The position numbers were made by a program, and so were the translations under genes. DNA of 64,000 nucleotides from Candidatus Abyssobacteria bacterium SURF_5. GTDB taxonomy: Bacteria > Abyssobacteria > SURF-5. The notes under the pieces are model-generated. The model was not told the DNA's origin. It saw only the letters and a list, made by a program, of their open reading frames with translations, and ran no database searches. Of the stretch, positions 53,438 to 62,056 are shown piece by piece (the stretch's first letter is position 1; each line of letters starts with the position of its first letter). The DNA lies in NCBI GenBank assembly GCA_003598085.1, contig QZKU01000128.1, positions 144,378 to 208,377 on the forward strand. Reading direction: 5' to 3'.

Positions 53438-53769
53438 ACTTTTACGCGTCGCTTATCATCGAGAATGGCTCGTTCCTGGCGATTTTTCTCATTTCGATAG
53501 CCGCGGCATATGCGTGTAACAAACGAGCCAAAGACGTGCCGGGCGCTTCTCTCATGATGCTCGGATTCCTTCTCTATTCGGTATATGGTCTGCTTGCGAT
53601 CAGCGGGCCCGGCTTCACGGGCAGCTTTTTCAGAGACTTCGCGAAAGTGGGCGTTTTGGAAAGCGCCAGCCTGATCTATTTTCTGGGCTGCGCATCCCGG
53701 GTCGGAATGGTTCTGATTCTTGCGGGGATGTACGCGGTGGCCAAAAACCGCCGGATAGCGAAATTATGA
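53434..53769 (+). CDS. Small membrane protein of unknown function
   Basis: 111 residues with three hydrophobic helices (FLAIFLISIAAAYAC; LMMLGFLLYSVYGLLAI; MVLILAGMYAVA). It starts within the ATGA overlap of the previous gene and overlaps the OmpA gene by 4 nt. No family recognised. The coupling suggests a role with the OmpA-type protein in the envelope. Confidence 0.7.
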   Translation: MNFYASLIIENGSFLAIFLISIAAAYACNKRAKDVPGASLMMLGFLLYSVYGLLAISGPGFTGSFFRDFAKVGVLESASLIYFLGCASRVGMVLILAGMYAVAKNRRIAKL

Positions 53770-54719
53770 AGCGTATTTGTGTGGCGGCGATTTTGGCCGG
53801 CGCCATTTTGATGGCGGCGGCCCCCCCGGATGCAGCTGAACTCATCCGCTGTGACGGATTCGTCGTTGACGTCGCGACGGCAGAGATTGCCGACAAAAAT
53901 GTTTCTCCGCCCGATATATACGTCGCGGCCGCGGATAAATCGTTGGCAGTCGCGGCGGGGGATACGTTCAAGATTTTTCGGCGCAAGCTGGTGCCTCCCG
54001 CAGGAGAAGCCGCGGTTCAGCTTTATGTCGGGCGTGTAGCTATTCTTTCGGTGCAGGGCGACATCTGGATCGGGCGGATGATCGAGATTGCGAAGAGTGG
54101 AGAGCATCCGCACGTGCGCTACGAGACGGTGATGGTTGGCGATTGTGCGGTGCGAGAGGCTCCGATTCCGGCATCTCCTCCTGAGCCCGTAAAAGCGCCT
54201 GAACTTCCCGTTGAGCCTCGGAAAGCGGATGTCTCCGCGCCGGTCGGGGACGAGAGGTCGATTGGATTACGGCACCTCATTCCGTCGAAGGTATTGTTCA
54301 AATTCGATTCGGCCGAGATCATGCCCGATTACTACGAGCGCCTGGATCAGTTGGCCGTTTTCGTTTCCGGTCGGCGACCGGCAACCATTTACATAGACGG
54401 GCACGCCGACGCCATGGGAACCGACGAGTATAATGTCGGACTTTCGAAAAGACGGGCGCAGGCGGTTGCCGATTATCTGGCAAACAAGCGCGGTCTCGAC
54501 CCCGGCATGTTTGAGATACGGCCTTATGGCGAAGCGGCGCCGGAAGCGACCAATGATTCCGAGGCAGGCAGGCAGAAGAACAGGCGCGTTTGCATCCTGC
54601 TTACGGATGAAGTGCTTCCTGTTGTTGAAGCCGACCTTGGGGAGAGAAATGAGTGGCCGATAGTGGTGGGCGCCGATGCCCTTGCGCCCGAGGTTGTGGA
54701 ATTGTCGATTGTGCCGTAG
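53766..54719 (+). CDS. OmpA-family peptidoglycan-associated protein
   Basis: 317 residues: signal peptide (ICVAAILAGAILMAAAPPDA), a non-barrel N-terminal domain (~25-125), a Pro-rich linker (~140-160) and a C-terminal OmpA domain (~170-285; VLFKFDSAEIMPDYYERLDQ, GHADAMGTDEYNVGLSKRRA, GEAAPEATNDSEAGRQKNRR), which binds peptidoglycan. After it a ~30-residue tail. There is no lipobox, so it is probably soluble periplasmic or held by partners such as the two small membrane proteins upstream. Confidence 0.87.
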   Translation: MKRICVAAILAGAILMAAAPPDAAELIRCDGFVVDVATAEIADKNVSPPDIYVAAADKSLAVAAGDTFKIFRRKLVPPAGEAAVQLYVGRVAILSVQGDIWIGRMIEIAKSGEHPHVRYETVMVGDCAVREAPIPASPPEPVKAPELPVEPRKADVSAPVGDERSIGLRHLIPSKVLFKFDSAEIMPDYYERLDQLAVFVSGRRPATIYIDGHADAMGTDEYNVGLSKRRAQAVADYLANKRGLDPGMFEIRPYGEAAPEATNDSEAGRQKNRRVCILLTDEVLPVVEADLGERNEWPIVVGADALAPEVVELSIVP

Positions 54720-54732
54720 CCGCTTCCGCGCA

Positions 54733-55047
54733 TCATCGGGAAAATTTTGTCACCAGGATGAGGCAGCCTTCCTGGGTTTCAAAGGGTCCATGCGACATTC
54801 CGGCGGGCGTGAAATAATATGTTCCTTCCGTGCATGCTTTTCCCTCGATCGTGACAGTCCCGCTGAGAATATAGAAAACCTCGTTCAGAGGCTCGTCATG
54901 TTGCTCCAGTCGCGCTCCCGGCGGAACATCAAGCAAAATCGTGTAGGTGCCGCTTTCGATGTCCGAAGGGAAGACCTTCATTTTAACCCCCGGGTACGGC
55001 CCATCAACCCACTCAAGTTCGCGCGTATGCGCCACAACTCTTTTCAT
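54733..55047 (-). CDS. Cupin-domain protein
   Basis: 104 residues, one cupin barrel. Motif 1 has the metal-binding pattern LEQHDEPLNEVFYILSGTV, motif 2 GTYYFTPAGMSHGPFE, so it probably binds a metal. ATG 55047 follows GGAGGAGGCGGC. The substrate is unknown. Convergent with the OmpA-family gene. Confidence 0.82.
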   Translation of the reverse strand: MKRVVAHTRELEWVDGPYPGVKMKVFPSDIESGTYTILLDVPPGARLEQHDEPLNEVFYILSGTVTIEGKACTEGTYYFTPAGMSHGPFETQEGCLILVTKFSR

Positions 55048-55193
55048 GCCGCCTCCTCCGTTGCTTTATTGATAAGGCAAGGATGCAGAACATTACCCAT
55101 AATAACCGGGCACGCCACTATAGCATCGCGTTCGGTAGAGAATCAACTTCCGCCCACGTCGATGCCGGTACCGGATCTCGCAATCGAAACTAT

Positions 55194-55379
55194 TCAGGCG
55201 ACGCGAGGATCCATTCCTTGAAATCCGCATTCGGGCGTATAGCATGAAACATCGGAAAACTCGCAATGTTCGCGGCACGATGGACATTGCGCAGGCGGGG
55301 CTGCGGCCTGCAGCATATATCCACACCTGGCGCATTTCCAATGCGGCTGCTTATCCGGCGGATCTTGCTTCTGTTGCAT
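55194..55379 (-). CDS. Small rubredoxin-like / zinc-ribbon protein
   Basis: 61 residues, RBS GAGGAAGGCA. Four Cys form a rubredoxin-like site: [11 protein letters not shown] and [15 protein letters not shown]; two further Cys ([11 protein letters not shown]) follow. The first half resembles the C-terminal domain of rubrerythrin. It may serve as an electron donor for the nearby rubrerythrin. It is downstream of tpx in the same direction, 150 nt away; that gap holds a 36-codon frame of doubtful value. Confidence 0.72.
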   Translation of the reverse strand: MQQKQDPPDKQPHWKCARCGYMLQAAAPPAQCPSCREHCEFSDVSCYTPECGFQGMDPRVA

Positions 55380-55532
55380 TGCCTTCCTCTTCAGCCTCCT
55401 ATCCCTGCGGGGGGACTCCCGGGCGACAAACGGCGGCCGAGTTCCTGGTCAAGCATGAACAGGGCGCTGGCGAAGTCGCCGATCAGGCCCAATTTCTGCA
55501 CTATTTTGTTTGCCGAATATCAAGGCTTTAGA

Positions 55533-56045
55533 TCATAATTCTCTAAACGCGTTCAGAACGGCGGAGTAATCCGGCTCGCTGGTTACCTCCTTCACCAGTT
55601 GGGTATATCTGACGACGCCTCCCGAATCGACCAGGAAGATCGCACGCGCGAGCAGGCGAAGTTCCTTTATCAAGACACCGTAGGCGTTGCCAAAGGCGGC
55701 TTCACGGTGGTCGGAAAGCGTCTCAACTTTATCGATTCCGGCGGCGGCGCACCATCGCTTCTGGGCGAACGGCAAGTCCATGCTTATGGTGAGCAGAGCC
55801 GCATCGGAGCCCAGTTTTGCGGCCTCTTCATTAAACCTGCGCGTCTCTGTATCGCAGACGGGCGTATCGAGAGAGGGCACAGAAGAGATAATGCATTTTT
55901 TGCCGCGGTACGAAGAAAACCGGACGGGCTGGAGGTCGGTATCCAGCGCGACGAAATCAGGAGCGGGCGAGCCCACTTTCACTTCTTGTCCGACGAGTGT
56001 CAGCGGATTCCCATTGATGGTGACGAGGCCTGGTCTCTCCGGCAT
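55533..56045 (-). CDS. tpx: Thiol peroxidase
   Basis: 170 residues, atypical 2-Cys peroxiredoxin of the Tpx group. Peroxidatic C64 (SLDTPVCDTETRRF) and resolving C99 (KRWCAAAG) are in the usual places; the N-terminal VTINGNPLTLVG and SPAPDFVALD are typical. It reduces hydrogen and lipid peroxides with thioredoxin. RBS GAAAGGGACAC. Part of the minus-strand peroxide-defence group below the PerR-like regulator. Confidence 0.95.
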   Translation of the reverse strand: MPERPGLVTINGNPLTLVGQEVKVGSPAPDFVALDTDLQPVRFSSYRGKKCIISSVPSLDTPVCDTETRRFNEEAAKLGSDAALLTISMDLPFAQKRWCAAAGIDKVETLSDHREAAFGNAYGVLIKELRLLARAIFLVDSGGVVRYTQLVKEVTSEPDYSAVLNAFREL

Positions 56046-56077
56046 AGGGTGTCCCTTTCTTGTTTTTGTGGCGCGTA

Positions 56078-56650
56078 TCAGTAGTTTTCTCCGAGCAACT
56101 CGAAATAGGCGCGTTCATGTTCACATGCAGGGCAGGTATCGGGGGCTTCGGTTCCCTGATGGAGATAGCCGCAGTTGCGGCAGCGCCACACGACAGGTCC
56201 GTCTTTCTTGAAGACTGTTCCCGTTTCAAGATTTTTCAACAGCGCGAGATACCGCTTCTCATGTTGCTTCTCTGCAACGGCGATCGCGCGAAACATCGCG
56301 GCAATATCGGAAAATCCTTCTTGCTGTGCCACGTCGGCGAACGAAGGATACATGTCCGTCCACTCGTGGTTTTCGCCGGCGGCGGACGCTTTCAAGTTGC
56401 TCGCCGTCTTTCGAATGACTCCTGCAGGAAAAGATGCCTGGATCTCAACGTCGCTGCCTTCGAGCAGCTTAAAGAGGCGTTTCGCATGCTCTTTTTCCTG
56501 GTTTGCCGTCTCCTCAAAGATGAAGGCCACCTGCTCGAGTCCTTCCTTTTTCGCCTGGCTCGCAAAGTACGTGTACCGGTTGCGCGCCTGTGATTCACCG
56601 GCGAATGCGGTCAGGATGTTTCGTTCTGTTTTCGTTCCACCCAATCTCAT
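56078..56650 (-). CDS. rbr: Rubrerythrin
   Basis: 190 residues from ATG 56650 (GAAGGAGAGAAAGC; an ATG at 56668 overlaps the regulator). Ferritin-like di-iron domain with helix motifs [24 protein letters not shown] and [11 protein letters not shown], then a C-terminal rubredoxin domain ([10 protein letters not shown] ... CPAC). It is an NAD(P)H-linked peroxide reductase of anaerobes. It lies between the Fur-family regulator and tpx. Confidence 0.95.
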   Translation of the reverse strand: MRLGGTKTERNILTAFAGESQARNRYTYFASQAKKEGLEQVAFIFEETANQEKEHAKRLFKLLEGSDVEIQASFPAGVIRKTASNLKASAAGENHEWTDMYPSFADVAQQEGFSDIAAMFRAIAVAEKQHEKRYLALLKNLETGTVFKKDGPVVWRCRNCGYLHQGTEAPDTCPACEHERAYFELLGENY

Positions 56651-56664
56651 GCTTTCTCTCCTTC

Positions 56665-57078
56665 TCACGATAGAATACCCGCGTCCGGCTCCTTCCGGTG
56701 GCAGTCCGGACAGATCCCGATAAACTCCAAACGATGTCCGACAATTATAAAGTCGGTCTCTCTGCCGATGTTTTGTTCGAGTTCACTCAGTCGACCGGCC
56801 TGTACATCCTGTATATTCCCGCAACGGAGACAGCGCACATGATAATGGTTCTCCAGGCGGCCGTCGTAGCGTCTTTGCCCGTATTCCAATTTTTTAGCAA
56901 GCCCATGCTCGCACAGGATTTCCAGATTGCGATAGATCGTCCCGAGACTGATGTGCGGCAGGCGTTTGCGCACGCGCGCATAAACCTCGTCGGCCGATGG
57001 ATGTGAGCCGGCGGAACGCAGTTCTTCCAGGATAGTCTGCCGCTGGCGCGTCATCCTCAACTGTCGCGAAGAGCTCAT
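56665..57078 (-). CDS. Fur-family regulator, probably PerR
   Basis: 137 residues from ATG 57078; the frame is open to 57171 but that part contains the operator palindrome. Winged helix ([35 protein letters not shown]), regulatory-site residues D72, H78, H80 ([13 protein letters not shown]) and structural zinc CxxC pairs 83/86 and 123/126. Rubrerythrin and Tpx genes follow directly, which favours a peroxide sensor over an iron regulator. Confidence 0.85.
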   Translation of the reverse strand: MSSSRQLRMTRQRQTILEELRSAGSHPSADEVYARVRKRLPHISLGTIYRNLEILCEHGLAKKLEYGQRRYDGRLENHYHVRCLRCGNIQDVQAGRLSELEQNIGRETDFIIVGHRLEFIGICPDCHRKEPDAGILS

Positions 57079-57101
57079 GCAGGGGCCGCATCCCGTTTGA
57101 G

Positions 57102-57117
57102 AGTAATAACCATTACT
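57102..57117. promoter_or_regulatory. Candidate Fur/PerR-type operator
   Basis: AGTAATAACCATTACT, a perfect AGTAAT-N4-ATTACT inverted repeat 24 bp upstream of the regulator start, within an AT-rich stretch. Its position suggests autoregulation of the regulator-rbr-tpx group. Confidence 0.55.
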
Positions 57118-57170
57118 AGAATAATGCCAACAGGTCCTCTTTTCCGCAAGGGGGGTGAGGTTTTTTTCCA

Positions 57171-57266
57171 CTAATCCCAGAAGAAGAAGCTAACTGAGAG
57201 CCCGCCGTAAAACTCATTCTCGTACTGGGTGTCGAGCGCAAGGGAATAAAAGAAGCCTTGTACGAA
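57171..57266 (-). pseudogene. 3' relic of an outer-membrane beta-barrel gene
   Basis: On the minus strand a frame of 31 codons ends at TAG 57171-57173 and reads like the last strands of a barrel protein (FVQGFFYSLALDTQYENEFY, then a strand ending SVSFFFWD). An in-frame TAG lies immediately upstream (57267-57269) and no start is near, so only a gene end remains. The rest of 57079-57462 holds the operator and no gene. Confidence 0.5.
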
Positions 57267-57462
57267 CTACCCCTGATTTGTCGCACGCAAGAGCCGGGTG
57301 GAGATCAAGCGGGCGGCAAAATGATTCATAGTTGTTTTTGGATGCGCGCATTCGTTAAATTTTGCGTGCATTACCTTTACCTTTTGCCGGATTCATGGCA
57401 AAGTGGGAAAAACGCATTGGTGTGGGAATATAAGCGCTCATGACAACTCGAGGGGGTGACGC

Positions 57463-58686
57463 GTGGACACGACCAGCAATATGTCCAGCATTCAGGATTA
57501 TGAACCGTTGATCGGTGGCAAGGCTGTTGAGCGGATCATGAAGAAGGCCAAACCGCTGCATGATTTGCACGTAGCGAACATCAACTCGACATATTACGGC
57601 GGCGGGGTCGCAGAGATGCTTTCGTCGCTGACGCTCCTCATGAACAGCGTGGGAATCAAGACAGGCTGGCGCATCATTCAGGGATCGCCCGATTTTTTTT
57701 CAATTACAAAGAAATTCCATAATGCGCTGCAAGGGGGTGAGATAAACCTTTCACGGCGGAAAAAGGAGATTTACGAAGAAGTGATACATGAAAACTCTCT
57801 GCGGAATCATCTGACGCACGACATGGTGATCATCCATGATCCTCAGCCGCTCCCGATGATCAACCATTACCGGCGGCGCGGGCCTTGGATTTGGCGTTGT
57901 CACGTGGACCTGACGTCTCCGAATCGGCAGGCATGGGATTACCTCAAGCAGTTCATCGAGAGGTACGACGCGGTCATCCTCAGTTCGAGGATGTATGAAC
58001 GGGAAGATTTGAAGGCGCCCCAGGTTGTCTTCGTTCCGGCCATTAATCCCTTCTCGATTTTGAATCGGGAGATGCGGGTGGACGAGATCGAAGAGCGTTT
58101 GGCGCATTATCACATTCCCACGGACCTGCCGCTCGTCGTTCAGATATCGCGTTTCGACCGGTGGAAGGACCCTGTCGGTGTTATCGAGTCATTCAAAATT
58201 GCGCGCAAGCAGGTGGATGCCACGCTGGTTTTGCTCGGGAACGTGGCAACCGACGACCCGGAGGGCGCGGAGGTATACCAGTCGCTGATGGACTCGCGCG
58301 AAGAGCGAATAATTATCATGAGCCATCAAGACACTGCTCTGGTGAATGCTCTCCAACGGAAGGCCGACGTGGTCCTGCAGAAGTCGCTGCGGGAGGGATT
58401 CGGCCTCACGGTTGCCGAAGCGATGTGGAAGGGGACGCCCGTTATCGGGGGCGACGTCGGCGGAATTCGACTTCAAATTGAAGACGGCGTGAACGGCTAT
58501 CTGGTATCCTCAAATGAAGAGGCCGCCGATCGAATCGTGCGCCTGCTGAGGAACAAGGACTTGCGGATGGAAATGGGGGAGAAGGCGCGAGAAACCGTGA
58601 AGCGAAATTTCCTGCTGACGCGATACCTGGAGCAGTACCTGGACCTTTTCAGCTCCTTCCGTCCCCATTTCGATCTTGCTCGATGA
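57463..58686 (+). CDS. GT4 glycosyltransferase, trehalose synthase (TreT)-like
   Basis: 407 residues from GTG 57463 (GAGGGGGTGACGC). The GT-B fold N-terminus has NSTYYGGGVAEMLSSL, and IHDPQPLPMI matches the TreT group. The nucleotide-sugar side has QISRFDRWKDPVGVI and KSLREGFGLTVAEAMWKGTP with the conserved Glu. TreT makes trehalose from NDP-glucose and glucose; other retaining GT4 activities are possible. The next gene, an Fpg-family glycosylase, starts 33 nt later. Confidence 0.83.
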   Translation: MDTTSNMSSIQDYEPLIGGKAVERIMKKAKPLHDLHVANINSTYYGGGVAEMLSSLTLLMNSVGIKTGWRIIQGSPDFFSITKKFHNALQGGEINLSRRKKEIYEEVIHENSLRNHLTHDMVIIHDPQPLPMINHYRRRGPWIWRCHVDLTSPNRQAWDYLKQFIERYDAVILSSRMYEREDLKAPQVVFVPAINPFSILNREMRVDEIEERLAHYHIPTDLPLVVQISRFDRWKDPVGVIESFKIARKQVDATLVLLGNVATDDPEGAEVYQSLMDSREERIIIMSHQDTALVNALQRKADVVLQKSLREGFGLTVAEAMWKGTPVIGGDVGGIRLQIEDGVNGYLVSSNEEAADRIVRLLRNKDLRMEMGEKARETVKRNFLLTRYLEQYLDLFSSFRPHFDLAR

Positions 58687-58719
58687 GCGGCCGCGCCACT
58701 GCAAAGAGGGAAAATCTTC

Positions 58720-59514
58720 ATGCCCGAGCTTCCGGATGTTGAAACGTTCCGGCGGTATTTTGAGTCGACCTCGCTCGGCCGGACAATCGAAAGGGTGGAT
58801 GTGCTTGATCGCCGCATGCTCGACGACATTTCGCCGCGAAAACTGCAACTCGCATTAGCAAAAAAGAAGTTTACGGACTCCGTGCGCTGCGGCAAATATC
58901 TTCTCGCAAATGTAAGCAATGACGGCTCGTTAACGCTGCATTTCGGCATGACCGGCTATCTCGCCTATCTCACGGACGGTCAGGAGCCGCCGCGACACAC
59001 GCGCGTCTTGATCCAGTTCACCAATGGCGACAGGTTGGCGTTTGTGAACCAGCGCATCTTTGGAAGGGTCGGGCTGGTAGAGGATGCCGATCGATTGCGC
59101 GAACTGAAGTCCCTTGGGCCGGATGCTCTTGCCTCGAATCTTGATCTCGACGCATTTCGAAAAATAGTCGCGGGGCGAATCGGCAAGATAAAAGCGATAC
59201 TAATGAATCAGAAGCTCATCGCCGGCATCGGGAATATCTATTCGGACGAGATCCTTTTTCAGGCGGGAGTCCATCCCGAAACGCGTGCTCGCGATTTGGA
59301 CGAAGCGGCCCTTAAGCATCTGTTTCGCTCCATGAAGCAGGTGCTCGAGGAGGTAATCGAGTGTCAGGCTGACTCCCGGAAAATACCGGAGTCTTTTCTG
59401 CTGTCACATCGGAGCAGGGACGGTCGATGTCCGAAGGACGGTAAAAAGCTTTCGCGCGCAAAAATATTGGGAAGAACTGCTTATTTCTGTCCCGAACACC
59501 AATTCAAAAAGTAG
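58720..59514 (+). CDS. mutM: Fpg/Nei-family DNA glycosylase with altered zinc finger
   Basis: 264 residues. It begins MPELPDVE, with catalytic P2 and E3 for base excision of oxidised purines, conserved K57-equivalent region (VRCGKYLL), H2TH motif (LMNQKLIAGIGNIYSDEILF) and a C-terminal zinc-finger region. There the four-Cys pattern is changed: CPKD ... FCPEH replaces CxxC ... CxxC, leaving two Cys plus Asp and His. It may bind zinc with a different ligand set or none. RBS GAGGGAAAA. Confidence 0.85.
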   Translation: MPELPDVETFRRYFESTSLGRTIERVDVLDRRMLDDISPRKLQLALAKKKFTDSVRCGKYLLANVSNDGSLTLHFGMTGYLAYLTDGQEPPRHTRVLIQFTNGDRLAFVNQRIFGRVGLVEDADRLRELKSLGPDALASNLDLDAFRKIVAGRIGKIKAILMNQKLIAGIGNIYSDEILFQAGVHPETRARDLDEAALKHLFRSMKQVLEEVIECQADSRKIPESFLLSHRSRDGRCPKDGKKLSRAKILGRTAYFCPEHQFKK

Positions 59515-59768
59515 TATTGCCTCAGGGCTCACCCCAGTTGGAACGCAACAAGGCGGATGTGTCAGGGCGAGTGGAGCCCTTGACAATCGCGAACATTAGC
59601 ACGCGCGCCCGCATATTGTTAATCTAAAAAGAGGAAGGGTTGTCCTATACTTATCCTCTACTAGATTGATATTACAGCAAATACAGGTGAACGAAAAAAT
59701 AAACGAAAGGAAGGTTTTGCCATATGGCTGAGCATAGACAGGGCGGCGTTCTCACGGAGAGGAGAACG

Positions 59769-60824
59769 ATGAGAGCCTTTGTGATGAAAGGGATCGGGGA
59801 GGTGGGCATTGTTGAAAAGCCGATTCCCGAGGATCCCGGCCCGAATGGGGCGATCATAAGAACGACCAGGGCGCTTATTTGCACGTCGGATGCGCACACG
59901 GTGTTGGGCGGTATCGCCGAGCGCAGGGATCTCACCCTCGGCCATGAGGCCGTTGGCATAGTGCATCGGCTCGGCAGCGAGGTCAGGCACGTCAAAGAAG
60001 GCGACCGCGTCGCCGTCAATGCGATTACGCCGTGTTATCACTGTGAAAACTGTCTTCGCGGCTACACTTCACAGTGCACCACGATGCTCGGCGGTTGGAA
60101 GTTCGCAAACACGAAAGACGGCGTGTTTTCCGACTTCTTTCATGTGAATGACGCCGAAGCCAACCTTGCGCCTATTCCCGATTCCGTTCCCGACGAGGCG
60201 GCCGTTTACACGTGCGACATGATGTCGACAGGCTTCATGGGCGCCGAGAACGCGAATATCCCTGTCGGGGGCATTGTGGCGGTATTCGCGCAAGGTCCGG
60301 TGGGGCTGATGGCGACCGCGGGTGCAAAGCTTTTGGGAGCGGGACTGATCATCACTGTAGAATCGATCCCCCGGCGCAAAGAGCTTTCCAAACGATACGG
60401 AGCCGATTTGGTGATCGACTTCAAGGATCGTGATCCCGTCAAGGCGATACTTGATCTTACCGATGGCAGCGGAGTGGATTCGAGCATCGAATCGCTAGGA
60501 TCGCAAGCGACGTTTGAGGCCTGCATAAAAGTGACCCGCCCGGGCGGCACCATTTCCTCGATCGGGTACTACGGCAAAGGAGACTACGTCAAGATTCCGC
60601 GCGTCGAATGGGGGGTTGGGATGGGTGATAAAACCATCCGGACCGGCCTGTGCCCGGGCGGCAAGGAGCGGATGAAGCGGCTGTTGAGGATGATCGAGAA
60701 CGGGCGAATCGACCCGACGCCTTTGACTTCGCACACGTTCGGTTTTGACGAGATCGAGAAGGCGTTCCACTTGATGGAAACGAAAGGCGATAACATCATA
60801 AAGCCGCTTATCATCTTTGATTGA
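59769..60824 (+). CDS. Zinc-dependent secondary-alcohol-type dehydrogenase (MDR family)
   Basis: 351 residues from ATG 59769 (GGAGAGGAGAACG); ATG 59724, also with a purine-rich site, would add 15 residues. Catalytic zinc ligands as in clostridial secondary alcohol dehydrogenases: Cys in CTSDAH, His-Glu in LGHEAVG and Asp in CDMMSTGF. The Rossmann part is VAVFAQGPVGLMA. A structural-zinc-like set CYHCENCLRGYTSQC is kept, unlike in the clostridial enzymes. NADP(H) use is plausible; the substrate is probably a short secondary alcohol, ketone or aldehyde. Confidence 0.85.
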   Translation: MRAFVMKGIGEVGIVEKPIPEDPGPNGAIIRTTRALICTSDAHTVLGGIAERRDLTLGHEAVGIVHRLGSEVRHVKEGDRVAVNAITPCYHCENCLRGYTSQCTTMLGGWKFANTKDGVFSDFFHVNDAEANLAPIPDSVPDEAAVYTCDMMSTGFMGAENANIPVGGIVAVFAQGPVGLMATAGAKLLGAGLIITVESIPRRKELSKRYGADLVIDFKDRDPVKAILDLTDGSGVDSSIESLGSQATFEACIKVTRPGGTISSIGYYGKGDYVKIPRVEWGVGMGDKTIRTGLCPGGKERMKRLLRMIENGRIDPTPLTSHTFGFDEIEKAFHLMETKGDNIIKPLIIFD

Positions 60825-60881
60825 AACAGATTTTCGGCGCCTGCGACTCCATGGCGCGCTTGTTGTAAGGAGGGAAATTCA

Positions 60882-61898
60882 ATGGCGAAAGTCGCAATTA
60901 ACGGAATGGGGCGCATTGGTCGCGCCGCCTTCAAGCTCGTGTTGGAAACGCCGGAACTCGAACTGGTGGCGGTAAACGACATCGTGCCGGCCGACAACCT
61001 TGCGTATCTGCTGAAGTATGATTCGGTCTACGGCAGATATGAAAAGAGCGTTGAGGCCCGCGATAACAAGTTGGTGATCGAAGGCAGAGAATATGAGGTT
61101 TTGAACGTCAAAGACCCCGCCCAACTTCCATGGAAAGAAAAGGGGGTCGATATCGTATTTGAATGTACCGGGATGTTCACCGCAAAAGGTGACATGCAAA
61201 AACACATCGAGGCAGGTGCAAAACACGTGATCCTGTCGGCTCCGTCAAAGAGCGAGGATGTCGCCACCGTTGTTCATGGGGTGAATCATGCAGACGGTTC
61301 GCTCGAGATGATCTCGTGCGCGAGTTGTACGACGAACTGCATTGCCCCCGTAGTCGAGATCATCGGACGCAGAATCGGTTTCCAAAAAGCCATTATGACT
61401 ACCCTGCATGCGTATACTTCATCTCAGAAAATCGTAGACGGTCCAAGCAAGAAGTGGCGACGGGGCCGGGCGGGGGCGGCGAATTTTGTGCCGACTTCCA
61501 CCGGCGCCGCCATCGCGACCACCAAGGCTCTGCCTCAATACAAGGGAAAATTCGATGGGGTGGCGGTCCGCGCGCCTGTGGCTGTCGGATCGATTGCCGA
61601 CATTATTTTTCTGACGGAACGCTTGACTTCAGTTGAGGAAATCAATTCAATTTTCAGGGAAGAGTCGCAGTCCGAGAGATACCGAGGGATTCTGGGTGTT
61701 TCCGAGGACCCAATCGTGTCGGCCGACATCATCAAAGACCCCCGCGCATCGGTCGTTGATCTGGCGATGACGCAGGTGGTCGACGGGAATCTGATTAAGG
61801 TAATGAGTTGGTACGATAACGAATGGGGCTTCAGCAACCAGATGATACGGGAGGCGGTCAGTATCGCGAAGGAAATGGACGTCGCGCTGGCGCAGTGA
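60882..61898 (+). CDS. gap: Glyceraldehyde-3-phosphate dehydrogenase, type I
   Basis: 338 residues. NAD-binding INGMGRIGR, catalytic C149 (SCASCTTNC) and H176 (TTLHAYTSSQ), RGRAGAANFVPTSTGAA for phosphate binding, and the end SWYDNEWGFSNQMI. It interconverts glyceraldehyde-3-phosphate and 1,3-bisphosphoglycerate in glycolysis/gluconeogenesis. Asp after beta2 (VNDI) points to NAD. Strong RBS AAGGAGGGAAATTCA. Monocistronic by spacing. Confidence 0.97.
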   Translation: MAKVAINGMGRIGRAAFKLVLETPELELVAVNDIVPADNLAYLLKYDSVYGRYEKSVEARDNKLVIEGREYEVLNVKDPAQLPWKEKGVDIVFECTGMFTAKGDMQKHIEAGAKHVILSAPSKSEDVATVVHGVNHADGSLEMISCASCTTNCIAPVVEIIGRRIGFQKAIMTTLHAYTSSQKIVDGPSKKWRRGRAGAANFVPTSTGAAIATTKALPQYKGKFDGVAVRAPVAVGSIADIIFLTERLTSVEEINSIFREESQSERYRGILGVSEDPIVSADIIKDPRASVVDLAMTQVVDGNLIKVMSWYDNEWGFSNQMIREAVSIAKEMDVALAQ

Positions 61899-61983
61899 GA
61901 TGCGTGAGAGCTTCCCCGAACTTATCGAAGGTCGCGCATACGCCTGTGATTGCATGTTGAGCAACGGTTTGCGCCCGATTGGT

Positions 61984-62012
61984 TTGATTTTCGCGAGAAA
62001 ACGCGGTAAAGT
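61984..62012 (+). promoter_or_regulatory. Candidate promoter of the glycine-zipper lipoprotein gene
   Basis: TTGATT (61984-61989), 17-bp spacer, TAAAGT (62007-62012), 45 nt before the ATG at 62057. Confidence 0.5.
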
Positions 62013-62056
62013 AAAATGATAGGCCGGATTGATTCAGTTATTCAAAGGGGTGTGAA

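Noticed and set aside
55380-55532. 36-codon minus-strand frame between tpx and the rubredoxin-like gene
   Set aside because: A GTG start is possible but there is no similarity I recognise and the length is within chance for this GC content.
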